Assembly (NCBI GenBank): GCA_937139475.1
Contig: CAKZQF010000133.1
Location: forward strand, 1-64,000
Direction of reading: 5' to 3'
Length of the DNA stretch: 64,000 nt
Origin: an uncultured Gammaproteobacteria bacterium
GTDB lineage: Bacteria; Pseudomonadota; Gammaproteobacteria; Enterobacterales; Psychrobiaceae
Under the pieces are notes generated by a model. That model saw only the letters and a list, made by a program, of their open reading frames with translations, was not told the DNA's origin and did no database searches. Position 1 is the stretch's first letter, and each line of letters starts with the position of its first letter. The position numbers and the translations under genes were made by a program. Positions 30,006-38,893 of the stretch are shown one piece after another.

Positions 30006-30032
30006 GTCGGCACCTCCCTGTTGCGTGCCGAC
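30006..30032. other. Hairpin between convergent aroH and acuI
   Basis: GTCGGCAC and GTGCCGAC form a perfect 8-bp stem with an 11-base loop, 13 bases after the aroH stop. There is no U-tract. It may serve as a bidirectional stop between convergent genes. Confidence 0.5.
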
Positions 30033-30064
30033 TTACTGCCTTATCCTCGATTTATTTTTACTCT

Positions 30065-31045
30065 CTAACTGATGTTAACCACGACACGGCCACGCACTTT
30101 TCCTGCAATTAAATCTGTCGCCACATCAACGGCATCGCTTAAACTAATATCAGCAGAGATATCTTCAAACACCGAAGGTTCAAGAATATCACCAAGACGC
30201 TGCCATGCTTCAATTCTGTCTTCCAGCGGTCGCATCACGCTATCAATGCCAGCTAAAGTCACACCACGTAAAATAAATGGCGCAACAGAGGCTGGAAAGT
30301 CCATGCCTTGTGCCAAGCCACAAGCGGCAACAACACCACCATATTTTGTGCTAGCACAAACATTCGCCAGGGTATGACTTCCTGCCGAGTCGATAGCGCC
30401 AGCCCAACGCTCCCTTGCCAGAGGACGGCCAGGTTCAGACAAGGTTTGACGTTCAATAACTTCCGTAGCACCTAGGTTCTTAAGATACTCGGCTTCTTCC
30501 ATGCGGCCTGTTGACGCCACCACGTTATAACCAAGTTTTGACAAAATCGCGATTGAAAAACTACCAACCCCGCCATTAGCCCCAGTGACTAAAATTTCTC
30601 CTTTGTCAGGCGTAATACCGTTTTTCTCAAGCGCAATAACACAGAGCATCGCGGTATACCCAGCCGTACCTATCGCCATCGCCTGACGTGGTGAAAACGC
30701 TTTTGGCAATGGAATCAACCATTCACTTTTCAAACGCGCTTTTTGCGCCAGTCCGCCACAGTGAGCTTCACCTACACCAAAGCCATTGAGCAGAACGCTA
30801 TCACCAACATTAAACCGCTCACAATCACTGTGCTCAACCGTACCGACTAAGTCGATACCAGGAACCATGGGAAATGTTCTCACCACAGGGCCTTTTCCTG
30901 TAATTGCTAAAGCATCTTTATAATTAAGCGTACTATGCGAAACATTGACAGTAACATCGCCCTCAGGCAACAAGCTCTCATCAATGTCTTTGACCGAAGC
31001 TCGATAACCTTGCTCGTCTTTTTCGATTAAAATGCCGTGAAACAT
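30065..31045 (-). CDS. acuI: Acrylyl-CoA reductase AcuI (YhdH/YhfP family quinone oxidoreductase)
   Basis: A 326-residue medium-chain dehydrogenase without zinc-binding cysteines. The Rossmann glycine motif is TGANGGVGS. The AcuI/YhdH family reduces acryloyl-CoA to propionyl-CoA with NADPH, detoxifying acrylate formed from dimethylsulfoniopropionate or other sources. The ATG has a strong AAGGAGA site. It lies downstream of acuR, and a TAGAC-N5-GTCTA operator identical in design to the one before acuR sits in the 47-base gap. The acuR context supports AcuI over a general quinone reductase. Confidence 0.93.
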   Translation of the reverse strand: MFHGILIEKDEQGYRASVKDIDESLLPEGDVTVNVSHSTLNYKDALAITGKGPVVRTFPMVPGIDLVGTVEHSDCERFNVGDSVLLNGFGVGEAHCGGLAQKARLKSEWLIPLPKAFSPRQAMAIGTAGYTAMLCVIALEKNGITPDKGEILVTGANGGVGSFSIAILSKLGYNVVASTGRMEEAEYLKNLGATEVIERQTLSEPGRPLARERWAGAIDSAGSHTLANVCASTKYGGVVAACGLAQGMDFPASVAPFILRGVTLAGIDSVMRPLEDRIEAWQRLGDILEPSVFEDISADISLSDAVDVATDLIAGKVRGRVVVNIS

Positions 31046-31060
31046 ATTGCTCTCCTTATT

Positions 31061-31075
31061 TAGACCGAACGTCTA
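31061..31075. promoter_or_regulatory. AcuR operator upstream of acuI
   Basis: TAGAC-CGAAC-GTCTA is an inverted repeat with 5-bp arms and a 5-base spacer, sharing TTAGACC-N3-CGTCTATAAA with the site before acuR. On the minus strand its right arm contains a -10-like TAAATA, which suggests a second promoter for acuI under the same repressor. Confidence 0.75.
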
Positions 31076-31092
31076 TAAATAGTGAAAAAATT

Positions 31093-31725
31093 TTATCTGG
31101 GCAAGCCCAAGATATAATGATTGAGGTAATTTTCTAACGGTTTGGTATTTTGTACCAGTTTCGCTCTGCTCACCGCGCCTTCCCAGCCGACCCAAAAATG
31201 CTCGGCTAATAATTCACAGTCTGCAGTAGTTGATATCTCTCCCTGGCTCTGTGCTTCTTTTAAACAATTTGCCAAACGATGCTGCCAGGAGAGAAATATA
31301 TCAATTAATTGTTGCCTAAAACTCAGGGGCAATAAGTCAACTTCCTGGCCAAGATTACCGACCAGGCAGCCTCGCTTAAATTGATGTCGCGCCATACCGA
31401 TTTTCGCATCTTCGACAAAGTTACCAATGCGGGTTAACGGTGGGTAAGATTCATCTAACAAGCAAGTATCTAACTTGTTTTCAAAGTAGCGAGCGTAGCT
31501 CTGAATAACCGTCTGACCAAAGGCTTCTTTGCTGGAAAAGTAATGATAGAAAGAGCCCTTGGGCACACCAACCTTTTTTAAGATCTGGTCGATACCAGAC
31601 GAGGCAAAGCCCTTCTCAGTCAATTGCTCTAAGCCGCTGCGAATTAGTTCAGCTTTGGTATCTTGATTCTCTCGCGATACTTTTGGCGGTCTGCCACGGC
31701 GTGGTTTAGATACAGGTAAATTCAT
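31093..31725 (-). CDS. acuR: TetR-family repressor AcuR
   Basis: A 210-residue TetR regulator. The N-terminus carries a basic KPRRGRPPK tract, then the helix-turn-helix (about 43-62, GIDQILKKVGVPKGSFYHYF). The C-terminal ligand domain contains RHQFKRGCLVGNLGQE and FWVGWEGAVSRAKL, which match AcuR of Rhodobacter, the acrylate-responsive repressor of acuR-acuI. Here acuI follows directly. A matching operator lies across its predicted promoter. No Shine-Dalgarno site precedes the ATG, and the predicted -10 box ends 6 bases upstream, so the mRNA may be leaderless. Confidence 0.9.
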   Translation of the reverse strand: MNLPVSKPRRGRPPKVSRENQDTKAELIRSGLEQLTEKGFASSGIDQILKKVGVPKGSFYHYFSSKEAFGQTVIQSYARYFENKLDTCLLDESYPPLTRIGNFVEDAKIGMARHQFKRGCLVGNLGQEVDLLPLSFRQQLIDIFLSWQHRLANCLKEAQSQGEISTTADCELLAEHFWVGWEGAVSRAKLVQNTKPLENYLNHYILGLPR

Positions 31726-31731
31726 TCAAAT

Positions 31732-31761
31732 ATATTAGACCACCCGTCTATAAAAATGCAA
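31732..31761 (-). promoter_or_regulatory. acuR promoter with embedded AcuR operator
   Basis: The operator TAGAC-CACCC-GTCTA lies at 31736-31750. On the minus strand TTGCAT and TAATAT with an 18-base spacer form a plausible promoter, so the operator sits between the -35 and -10 boxes, as expected for autorepression. The -10 box ends 6 bases before the acuR ATG. Confidence 0.65.
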
Positions 31762-31948
31762 GAGTTTTTACAAAATTAGTACAGGTGGCCACTTTTAACA
31801 CATGTTTAGCAAACTAAATCACCTTAAATTTTCGCTAGTTAACATTTTTTTGATCTTATCAGTCACCATAAAATACATAAAATGATATGATACGCCCAAC
31901 ATAACTAAGCCGAATGTATTAGAAAGCCTGACTTTTTGGAGAGAAGAT

Positions 31949-33595
31949 ATGACTATGATGGTAAAATTACTGCGTAATATGCGCATAAGCTATCGTTTGT
32001 TTTTGTTATTAGCTTTAGCCGCAGCTGGTACGCTAATTTTGTCTATGGTGTCACTAAATAGTTATTATGATCGCTTGGTGATCGATAAAGAGGACCAACT
32101 AAAAAATCTAGTGCTTTCCGCCCAAAGTTTAGTCGAAGGCTATCAGAAAGAAGCGGCATCAGGACTTCTAACTCAAAAGCAAGCCAAGGCTCAAGCAATA
32201 AGTGCACTAAACAAAATGCGCTACAATGGCAAAGACTACTTTTTTGTTTTCGACTCCTCGCTAAAGATGATTGAGCATCCGATAAAGCCTGCGCTCAACG
32301 GAAAACCCGTCGGGCAAATTAAAGATACAAACGGCAAACTACTGTTTGTTGAAATGTTAAATACAGTCAAAAAATCAGGAAATGGTTTTGTTGACTATTA
32401 TTGGCATAATCCTGCTAACGATACGGTTGCCGAAAAACTCAGTTATGTTTCATTAGTCAATGACTGGAATTGGATTATCGGTACCGGGGTTTACGTTACC
32501 GACATAAGCGATGAATTGCAGTCAGCGATAACTGATTATGCCATTGTCGTTATTATTCTTGCGGTGCCATTAATGCTTCTTTTTGTCTTAATCAACTGGA
32601 GTATTGTGTCACCAATTAATGTCACCAATGCAGCATTACACAATATAGCCACCGGTGATGGCGATCTGACTCAGCGCCTTGATGATAAAGGCAAAGATGA
32701 AATCGCTGTGTTAGCTAAAGGCTTTAATAGTTTTGTCGAGAAAACCGCAACAATGCTGCGTGATTTTGGGCCGCTCACCGAATCGTTACAAAATAGCCAG
32801 TCTAGTTTGCAGGAAAATGTGGCTCACTCTAGCCTGCTAGTCAACCAGCTTGAAGAAGAGTCAAACAGCATCTCAGTTGCTATTAAGCAAATGGTTACCT
32901 CAACCGAAGAAGTAACCATCGGGGCACAAAGCGCCGCAAGTGCCGCAGACCAAGCTAATCATGAGGCAGTACAAGGCCAGGTAGTTGTCACAGGTACAAT
33001 TGAGAAGATCACCGAATTATCACAACAGCTAGATGCCACCAGTGCAATAACCCAAGAGTTTAAAGATCACTCCGAACAGGTAGGGAAAATCCTTGAGGTT
33101 ATTCGTGGCATCGCCGATCAGACTAACCTGTTGGCGCTAAATGCAGCCATTGAAGCCGCCCGCGCTGGAGAGCATGGCCGAGGGTTCTCGGTGGTCGCCG
33201 ACGAAGTTCGCAACCTCGCAAGCCGCACCCAACAATCAACCAATGAAATCAGCGTGATAATTGACTCAATACAACAAGGCGTTGAAAATGTAACTAACTC
33301 ATCAGATTTATGCCAAGAGCGTGCACAGCAGTCTTCTACTGCAGCAAAACAAGCGGGTGAATCGTTTGAGACCATACTGCAGTCAATCACAACCATTCTA
33401 GAAATGAATACTCACATTGCAACAGCAGCAGAGGAACAAAGCACCGTTGTTCGTGAGGTTGAGTCCAGCATAGTTAACATTTCAAAGACAACAAGTGAGA
33501 CAGTGCAAGGAATAGAAGGAACGTCATCAACGAGTGAGGAATTAAGCTTGGCTTCGGTGACAATAAACCAGAATCTCGAGCAGTTTAAGGTCTAA
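31949..33595 (+). CDS. Methyl-accepting chemotaxis protein with single Cache domain
   Basis: A 548-residue transmembrane chemoreceptor. Membrane helix 1 is at about 16-36, a periplasmic single Cache (sCache_2-like) domain spans about 40-190 ([15 protein letters not shown] motif), and membrane helix 2 lies at about 194-214. A HAMP domain follows (about 215-268), then a signalling domain with the conserved hairpin tip [18 protein letters not shown]. There is no C-terminal pentapeptide for CheR tethering. The ligand is unknown; Cache domains of this kind often bind small organic acids. No other chemotaxis gene is nearby. GGAGAG precedes the ATG and a strong terminator follows. Confidence 0.95.
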   Translation: MTMMVKLLRNMRISYRLFLLLALAAAGTLILSMVSLNSYYDRLVIDKEDQLKNLVLSAQSLVEGYQKEAASGLLTQKQAKAQAISALNKMRYNGKDYFFVFDSSLKMIEHPIKPALNGKPVGQIKDTNGKLLFVEMLNTVKKSGNGFVDYYWHNPANDTVAEKLSYVSLVNDWNWIIGTGVYVTDISDELQSAITDYAIVVIILAVPLMLLFVLINWSIVSPINVTNAALHNIATGDGDLTQRLDDKGKDEIAVLAKGFNSFVEKTATMLRDFGPLTESLQNSQSSLQENVAHSSLLVNQLEEESNSISVAIKQMVTSTEEVTIGAQSAASAADQANHEAVQGQVVVTGTIEKITELSQQLDATSAITQEFKDHSEQVGKILEVIRGIADQTNLLALNAAIEAARAGEHGRGFSVVADEVRNLASRTQQSTNEISVIIDSIQQGVENVTNSSDLCQERAQQSSTAAKQAGESFETILQSITTILEMNTHIATAAEEQSTVVREVESSIVNISKTTSETVQGIEGTSSTSEELSLASVTINQNLEQFKV

Positions 33596-33618
33596 CACGC
33601 CCCTTCTTACTAAAGCAT

Positions 33619-33653
33619 GCCAAAGATTATTGATAATAATCTTTGGCTTTTTT
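33619..33653 (+). terminator. Rho-independent terminator of the chemoreceptor gene
   Basis: A perfect 13-bp stem GCCAAAGATTATT / AATAATCTTTGGC with a 3-base loop is followed by six T. Confidence 0.96.
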
Positions 33654-33699
33654 AACCAAACCATCAAAGATAAATAGAGGCTAGGTTAATAGACTCTGA

Positions 33700-34461
33700 C
33701 TAAGCCCAGTTATCAATATCAATAAACTCTACATCAAGTCCCAATTCATTCGATAAGTGCTCTCCTAGCGCTTTTACCCCATAGCGCTCCGAGGCATGAT
33801 GGCCAACCGAGAAGAATGCAATGTCATATTCGCGGGCCAAATGAACGGTTTGCTCCGACACTTCCCCGCTAATAAATGCATCGATACCCAGCTCACCTGC
33901 AAGTTCAATATAGTTTTGACCACCACCACTACACCAAGCAACTGTTTTTAATTCTTTACCAGCATCACCTTCAACCGATGGTTTTCTTCCCAGTTGTTGC
34001 TCAATTGTTTGTGCTAACTGTGCAACAGTTTGAGTTTGGGATAACTCCCCTTGTACTGCAACACTGACTGGATTACCAGCTTCCAGCCCACGCATATTTT
34101 CAATAGCAAAAAGCTTGGCTAACTGAGCGTTATTGCCCAGCCGAGGGTGAATATCAAGTGGTAAGTGATAGGCAATTAAATTAATATCAGCGTCAAGCAG
34201 CGCCTTTATTCGGTTACGCTTTAGTGAGGTAATGGTCTGGTTTTCTCCTTTCCAGAAGTAACCATGATGTACTAATAATGCATCAGCGCCTGCCTTAACT
34301 GCTGCATCAACTAACGCTTGTGACGCAGTCACACCAGTGACAATTTTAGTGATTGATTCAGCCCCTTCCACTTGCAAGCCGTTTGGACAGTAGTCCTTTA
34401 TTTGGCTTGGCGTTAGTGTTTTATCTAAATAGGCTAATAAGTTATCGCGAGTTATCATCAA
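33700..34461 (-). CDS. Nif3-like dinuclear metal center protein (YbgI family)
   Basis: A 253-residue member of the Nif3/DUF34 family (E. coli YbgI, 247 residues). VHHGYFWKGE near residue 65 and the late VGHHASERYG segment supply the metal-binding histidines and acidic residues. Its biochemical role is not settled; the E. coli protein forms a hexameric toroid with dinuclear metal sites. It lies downstream of rraB on the same strand, but a terminator sits between them. Confidence 0.93.
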   Translation of the reverse strand: MMITRDNLLAYLDKTLTPSQIKDYCPNGLQVEGAESITKIVTGVTASQALVDAAVKAGADALLVHHGYFWKGENQTITSLKRNRIKALLDADINLIAYHLPLDIHPRLGNNAQLAKLFAIENMRGLEAGNPVSVAVQGELSQTQTVAQLAQTIEQQLGRKPSVEGDAGKELKTVAWCSGGGQNYIELAGELGIDAFISGEVSEQTVHLAREYDIAFFSVGHHASERYGVKALGEHLSNELGLDVEFIDIDNWA

Positions 34462-34490
34462 ATCCTCTTTACTATTTTTATCCTAAAGCT

Positions 34491-34518
34491 AAAAAACCGC
34501 TAGGCTTAGCGGTTTTTT
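34491..34518 (-). terminator. Rho-independent terminator of rraB
   Basis: The stem AAAACCGCTA / TAGCGGTTTT with a 4-base loop is flanked by six A and six T, so it could work on both strands. It lies 27 bases after the rraB stop. Confidence 0.93.
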
Positions 34519-34545
34519 GGTTAGGTCATCTACTAAGATGGACTT

Positions 34546-34947
34546 TTATTCGAATTCTTCATCATCAAAGTCATCTTCCATAATCACACCATTTTCATCA
34601 ATGAAATAAGTGCCCCAACCATCATATTGAATCTTATGTTTGTCCGCCAAGCGAATCAGCGCTTCGGTGTCTTTGTCTAGACGTTCAACATCCAGTTCGT
34701 GATCGATAGTGGCATCAAAGCAAAAAATGATAGCACCATCATCAAGCTCCAGCTCTTCGGCATCAGACACTTCAAAACCAAGCTTAAATGCATCAACAGC
34801 CGCTTTTTCCAACTTATCAAAATTGGCACATGACAGGTGGTGCTCAATTGGGTATTCAGCTGTTGCATTACTACCATCAGCTTTTAGGGCATCAACAATC
34901 TCGCGATTATCGATTTTTTGATGTTCAATTTCGTTTTCTACTGACAT
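34546..34947 (-). CDS. rraB: Regulator of ribonuclease E activity RraB
   Basis: A 133-residue acidic protein that binds the C-terminal scaffold of RNase E and modulates RNA decay. [19 protein letters not shown] and YDGWGTYF match E. coli RraB well, and the acidic C-terminal tail is kept. I start at ATG 34947; the longer frame begins with TTG four codons earlier and has no better ribosome binding site. It lies 57 bases after plsC. Confidence 0.95.
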   Translation of the reverse strand: MSVENEIEHQKIDNREIVDALKADGSNATAEYPIEHHLSCANFDKLEKAAVDAFKLGFEVSDAEELELDDGAIIFCFDATIDHELDVERLDKDTEALIRLADKHKIQYDGWGTYFIDENGVIMEDDFDDEEFE

Positions 34948-35004
34948 GCTAATTCTCAAAAGTTATTCTGGCGCCATTATAAATTAAAACAACCAAGCTG
35001 GGTA

Positions 35005-35730
35005 TTATTTATTAGCGTTGAGTGCAAGCACTTCTTCATCTAACTCAGCAATTTTTTGTTCCATCTGGCTATGAACTAGTTTTGCCAAGTCGCGTACATC
35101 CGATTTTTTCGCTTCGCTCATATCAATTGCTGGCAAATTTTCAACAATTGCATAGCCATTGCTCCAGCGGTTGATGCTAAAGGCAGTAGTCGTACTCATT
35201 ACAATGGGAATAAGCGGTACCTTAGCTTGAATGGCCGTGTGAAAAGCGCCCATTTTAAAGGGCAGTAAACCACGACCGTTGCTGCGGGTTCCTTCAGGGA
35301 ACATCCACACCGATAGATTTTTTTCACGCATCTTATCTGCCGTACTATTAATCGTGCCTGCCGCTTTATTACTATTTTTGCGGTCAATCAATATATTGCC
35401 GCTTAGCCAGTACAATTGACCAAAAAATGGCACCCATTTAAGGCTTTTCTTACCGATACTCACAACCCCTTCACGCACCCCGCCAGAAATGGTGACCACA
35501 TCGAATGTGTTTTGGTGATTTGCCACAATAACCTTGGGTGTGGCGGTGATATCTTGTGGTACGCGAACCAGCAGTTTAATGCCAAATAGCGGTGCTAAAG
35601 CCGCTAAAATATGAGCTACGGTGTAGGTGTTATTGCGGTGAAAAGGACGAATAATACAAATAACTATACCGAGTAAACAAGCCAGAATAATTATTGGAAC
35701 AAGAAATATAATACGGAGCAACGCAATCAT
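35005..35730 (-). CDS. plsC: 1-acyl-sn-glycerol-3-phosphate acyltransferase PlsC
   Basis: A 241-residue inner-membrane enzyme that adds the second acyl chain to lysophosphatidic acid in phospholipid synthesis. The HX4D motif is NHQNTFD, and the glycerol-phosphate motif is FPEGTRSNGRGLLPFK. An N-terminal membrane helix spans about 1-25. I choose ATG 35730, because MIALLRIIFLVPII aligns with the start of E. coli PlsC (245 residues); an upstream ATG at 35814 would add 28 hydrophobic residues and cannot be excluded. Confidence 0.93.
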   Translation of the reverse strand: MIALLRIIFLVPIIILACLLGIVICIIRPFHRNNTYTVAHILAALAPLFGIKLLVRVPQDITATPKVIVANHQNTFDVVTISGGVREGVVSIGKKSLKWVPFFGQLYWLSGNILIDRKNSNKAAGTINSTADKMREKNLSVWMFPEGTRSNGRGLLPFKMGAFHTAIQAKVPLIPIVMSTTTAFSINRWSNGYAIVENLPAIDMSEAKKSDVRDLAKLVHSQMEQKIAELDEEVLALNANK

Positions 35731-35924
35731 TAATAAACCTAACAACTTTGGATATCTAATAAAGGCCGCTATTATGATGAAATTGAGCATAAAAGTATAC
35801 ACTTGTACGCTCAATTTGTGAGTTACTCCGACTACATCAATTAAGTCGTTGATTTGTCACTGAGTGTGACTAAAGTTTTGTTTGTTACTTTTGTAACGTA
35901 AATCGTCACGATAAAGCACTAAGC

Positions 35925-36221
35925 TTAAGTCCACAAAATTAGACTCACTAAGCAGGCGACTAAACTCGCTATGGTCCAGCCAAGTAATATCGGTTTCGCA
36001 AGAACTTGCTTAAAGGTGAACTGAATTAAACCAGCACCAAAGAGCAACCAGTAACTACGCCAGGCACTGACCAAAAACATATTAGTCGTCACAGCGTCCA
36101 TCGGTTCGCTCAACGTAAAATAACGAATAACAAAAAAGCCCGCTTGCGATAACGAAATAAGCCCGAAGATAACCATCAGGCCAGCAATAGCCAAGCGAAT
36201 AGCTCGTTGATTTGAATTCAA
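35925..36221 (-). CDS. Small integral membrane protein of unknown function
   Basis: A 98-residue protein with three predicted membrane helices (about 8-33, 48-66 and 74-97) and no polar motif that I recognise. It begins 95 bases after the M28 peptidase gene on the same strand. An AGGAAT-like site precedes the ATG. It could be a tail gene of the ABC operon or independent. The 110 bases between it and plsC hold nothing clear. Confidence 0.65.
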   Translation of the reverse strand: MNSNQRAIRLAIAGLMVIFGLISLSQAGFFVIRYFTLSEPMDAVTTNMFLVSAWRSYWLLFGAGLIQFTFKQVLAKPILLGWTIASLVACLVSLILWT

Positions 36222-36315
36222 AATAAATTCCTGTCACACACAATTTGAAAGTGGGCATTATAACCATGCCCTTTCAAAATAGATATTGATCGGTAACGCT
36301 TATTGAGCGTTCTGG

Positions 36316-37632
36316 TTAATAAATTTTACCTTTTGCCTTAACCTTGCTTGTATCGACACGTGTAGGAGTCTTAGTGCCATCAACAAGCCCTTCGCTACCA
36401 AGTGCAATGGCCTCGATTACCTTAGTCATCGACTCTAGGTCTAGGCTCGCTACATCATCACTTTGTTTATGGTAATGCTTGTCTTTATCAAGTTGAGTTG
36501 AGGAGAAACTATGAGCTGGAACCCCCAGTCGAGCCAAGGTAGCATTATCAGAACGATAGAATAAGCGCTGTTTTGGATAAGGGTCAGGGTAAACCTGTTG
36601 CTCTATTTTTGCCAACGAATCATTCATTAATAAGCCTAAGTTAGAGCGATCAAAACCAGTCATCCAAAACGTGCCAGCGCCAAATTTTGAAGGTTTACCA
36701 ATCATTTCAATATTAACCATTGCCGCGATATTGTTCGCATCAAGGTGAGTGGAGAAATACTTAGAGCCATAGCCGCCAATTTCTTCTGCGGTAAACGCAC
36801 TAAAAATAAGTGTCCGCTCATTGGCACCTTTTTGCGCATAGTATTGTGCTAAGTTCATAATCGCAGTTGTGCCTGATGCATCATCATCTGCGCCATTATA
36901 TATTTTGTCTCCATCCGCTTTCTCATCTACACCAAGGTGATCATAATGGGCAGAAAACAATACAACTTCACTACTCTTGCCTGGTAAAACCCCGACAACA
37001 TTCGCTAGACTTTGCTCTTTAACATTAGCCTGAGCTGATAACGCTAACTTATCAACCACACTGATATCTGTCAGTACAATGACCAATGAATCCCCTTGAT
37101 TAGCCGCAAATTTATTAAGACCGCGCGCAAAGTAATTTTGATAGCGAGAAAATATCTTTTGATGGCTAGGGTGAGCAATCACCAGTGTATCGCCACCAGC
37201 TTGGTTTATCTTACCAATAGCCGCTCTAAAGTCTTCTCCTTGAGCAATGGTAACCACATTCACTTCACTAATGTTTGACCATTTTAGCGCTGACCGTGCA
37301 GTGGCAATAGCAATATCACCTTCATTAATTGCCTGATCATTTAGTTTAAGTGAACTCTTTGTAACTTGAATATTGTACAAGTTAAATGCTTGCTCATACC
37401 CTGTTTGCCCTGCTAGTGGTACCAAGCCTGCTGCTTTAAAGCGATCGCCAATATAAGCTGCGGCCTTGGTGATTTCAGGGCTAAAATTTGCACGCCCTTT
37501 AAGCTCGTCAGAAGCTAGGTAAGTAATGTCTTTAACTACCTGCTGGTGATTGATTGTCACAGTGTCTGCTTTAGCAGGAGATAGCAACGCAGCACTGCCA
37601 AATAAAAGCGCCAATGGTAAAAGTTTATTCAT
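36316..37632 (-). CDS. Exported M28-family metallopeptidase
   Basis: A 438-residue zinc aminopeptidase-like protein. From ATG 37632 it has a signal peptide (1-22, ending SPAKA-D). The M28 core shows FSAHYDHLG (His and Asp), GADDDASGT (bridging Asp), AEEIGGYGS (catalytic Glu pair) and NIEMIG, with a late His in VPAHSFSS, so the dinuclear zinc site appears complete. A PA-like insert is not obvious. It begins 22 bases after the ABC permease stop, which suggests co-transcription. The long frame to 37677 overlaps the permease and would hide the signal peptide. Confidence 0.92.
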   Translation of the reverse strand: MNKLLPLALLFGSAALLSPAKADTVTINHQQVVKDITYLASDELKGRANFSPEITKAAAYIGDRFKAAGLVPLAGQTGYEQAFNLYNIQVTKSSLKLNDQAINEGDIAIATARSALKWSNISEVNVVTIAQGEDFRAAIGKINQAGGDTLVIAHPSHQKIFSRYQNYFARGLNKFAANQGDSLVIVLTDISVVDKLALSAQANVKEQSLANVVGVLPGKSSEVVLFSAHYDHLGVDEKADGDKIYNGADDDASGTTAIMNLAQYYAQKGANERTLIFSAFTAEEIGGYGSKYFSTHLDANNIAAMVNIEMIGKPSKFGAGTFWMTGFDRSNLGLLMNDSLAKIEQQVYPDPYPKQRLFYRSDNATLARLGVPAHSFSSTQLDKDKHYHKQSDDVASLDLESMTKVIEAIALGSEGLVDGTKTPTRVDTSKVKAKGKIY

Positions 37633-37654
37633 TTTATTCTTCTTATCAATGTAA

Positions 37655-38893
37655 TTAATCACGTTGCAAAGCAACAATGGGGTCTAACTTTGAGGCTTTA
37701 ATTGCGGGATATAACCCAAAAACCAAGCCGATTAAAGCACAAAATCCAACCGATATTAACACGGCGCTAAAAGACCAACCAACGGGCCATCCAGCGAATG
37801 TAGAAATAACGGTAGCTAATATAAATCCAAGTACAATGCCAAGCAATCCCCCGAGCGCGGAAATCGTAAAGCTTTCAATAATAAACTGATTTTTAATATC
37901 ACTTTGTGTCGCGCCGATAGCTCGCAGCAAGCCGATTTCTTTCGTGCGTTCAAGTACTGTTGCCAGCATAATATTCATGATACCAATACCGCCAACCAGT
38001 AAAGAAATCCCAGCGACACAGGACATGATGATATTAAATATTCGTTGGGTTTCTTTATGCTGCTTTAATAGCGCGGCCGGTACCGTTATCTCAAAGTCTT
38101 CCTCTGCGCCATGACGACGTTCTAGTAAATGAGAAAGTGCTACAGCAGCAACCTGTGGCGGCACTCCTTTGTCGAGCTCAAGTTTAAATCGATCAATTTC
38201 ACTCGACAGTGCCTTAAACTGAAAACGCTTGAGGGTAGTTTGCAATGGCAAGTAAATATGGCTTGCTTCGCCGCCTAATGAAACACCTTCAAAAGAGTCT
38301 TTAGTCAAATGTTTATCTTTGAGTACACCGATAATCTCTACCCACAAGTGATTTATTTTTATCGTTTGCCCAATCGCATTACCTTTAGGGAACAGTTCAT
38401 TGGCGGCGCCCTGTGCCAAGACGGCCACTTGACTGTAGGTTAATTGGTCATTGGCGGTGAACCAGCGTCCGGCAAACAATTGAAGACGAGATAACTCAAA
38501 GAAACTGCTAGTGACGCCGAGGACTTTGTTTTCACCGTTAGCGTGGCGACTAAACAACGTATGCACTTCAACTTCTTTTTCACTGGCGTGGTTGGTCACA
38601 AACGGCAAGGTTTCCAGGCTGGCTTTTACATCATCAAGTGACAAGCCAATGGAATGCTTGCGCACTTCTTTTAAGCGCTCATTTTCAACCTTTTTTTCCT
38701 GTACGATTAAGTTTCTCACGCCCATGGAATCAATTAATTGCAACGCTTCTTTCTCAGCGCCTTCGCCAACACTGATCATTGCAATCACGGCGCCGACACC
38801 GAAAATCATGCCTAATAGGGTTAAAAAAGTGCGCAGTTTGTGGTGCCACAACTGCTCCAGAGCTTCAAACAAACTCTCTTGAAAATTATTCAT
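37655..38893 (-). CDS. MacB/FtsX-type ABC transporter permease
   Basis: A 412-residue membrane protein. One N-terminal helix (about 20-45, ending GVGAVIAMISVGEGA), a periplasmic MacB-PCD domain of about 220 residues, and three C-terminal helices (about 280-400) make the type VII ABC plan. The ATPase is encoded separately five genes upstream in the same operon. The ATG at 38893 follows AGAGG and overlaps the previous stop by 8 bases (ATGAATAA). Such systems move lipoproteins, peptides or macrolides through periplasmic adaptors and TolC; no TolC gene is nearby. Confidence 0.93.
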   Translation of the reverse strand: MNNFQESLFEALEQLWHHKLRTFLTLLGMIFGVGAVIAMISVGEGAEKEALQLIDSMGVRNLIVQEKKVENERLKEVRKHSIGLSLDDVKASLETLPFVTNHASEKEVEVHTLFSRHANGENKVLGVTSSFFELSRLQLFAGRWFTANDQLTYSQVAVLAQGAANELFPKGNAIGQTIKINHLWVEIIGVLKDKHLTKDSFEGVSLGGEASHIYLPLQTTLKRFQFKALSSEIDRFKLELDKGVPPQVAAVALSHLLERRHGAEEDFEITVPAALLKQHKETQRIFNIIMSCVAGISLLVGGIGIMNIMLATVLERTKEIGLLRAIGATQSDIKNQFIIESFTISALGGLLGIVLGFILATVISTFAGWPVGWSFSAVLISVGFCALIGLVFGLYPAIKASKLDPIVALQRD

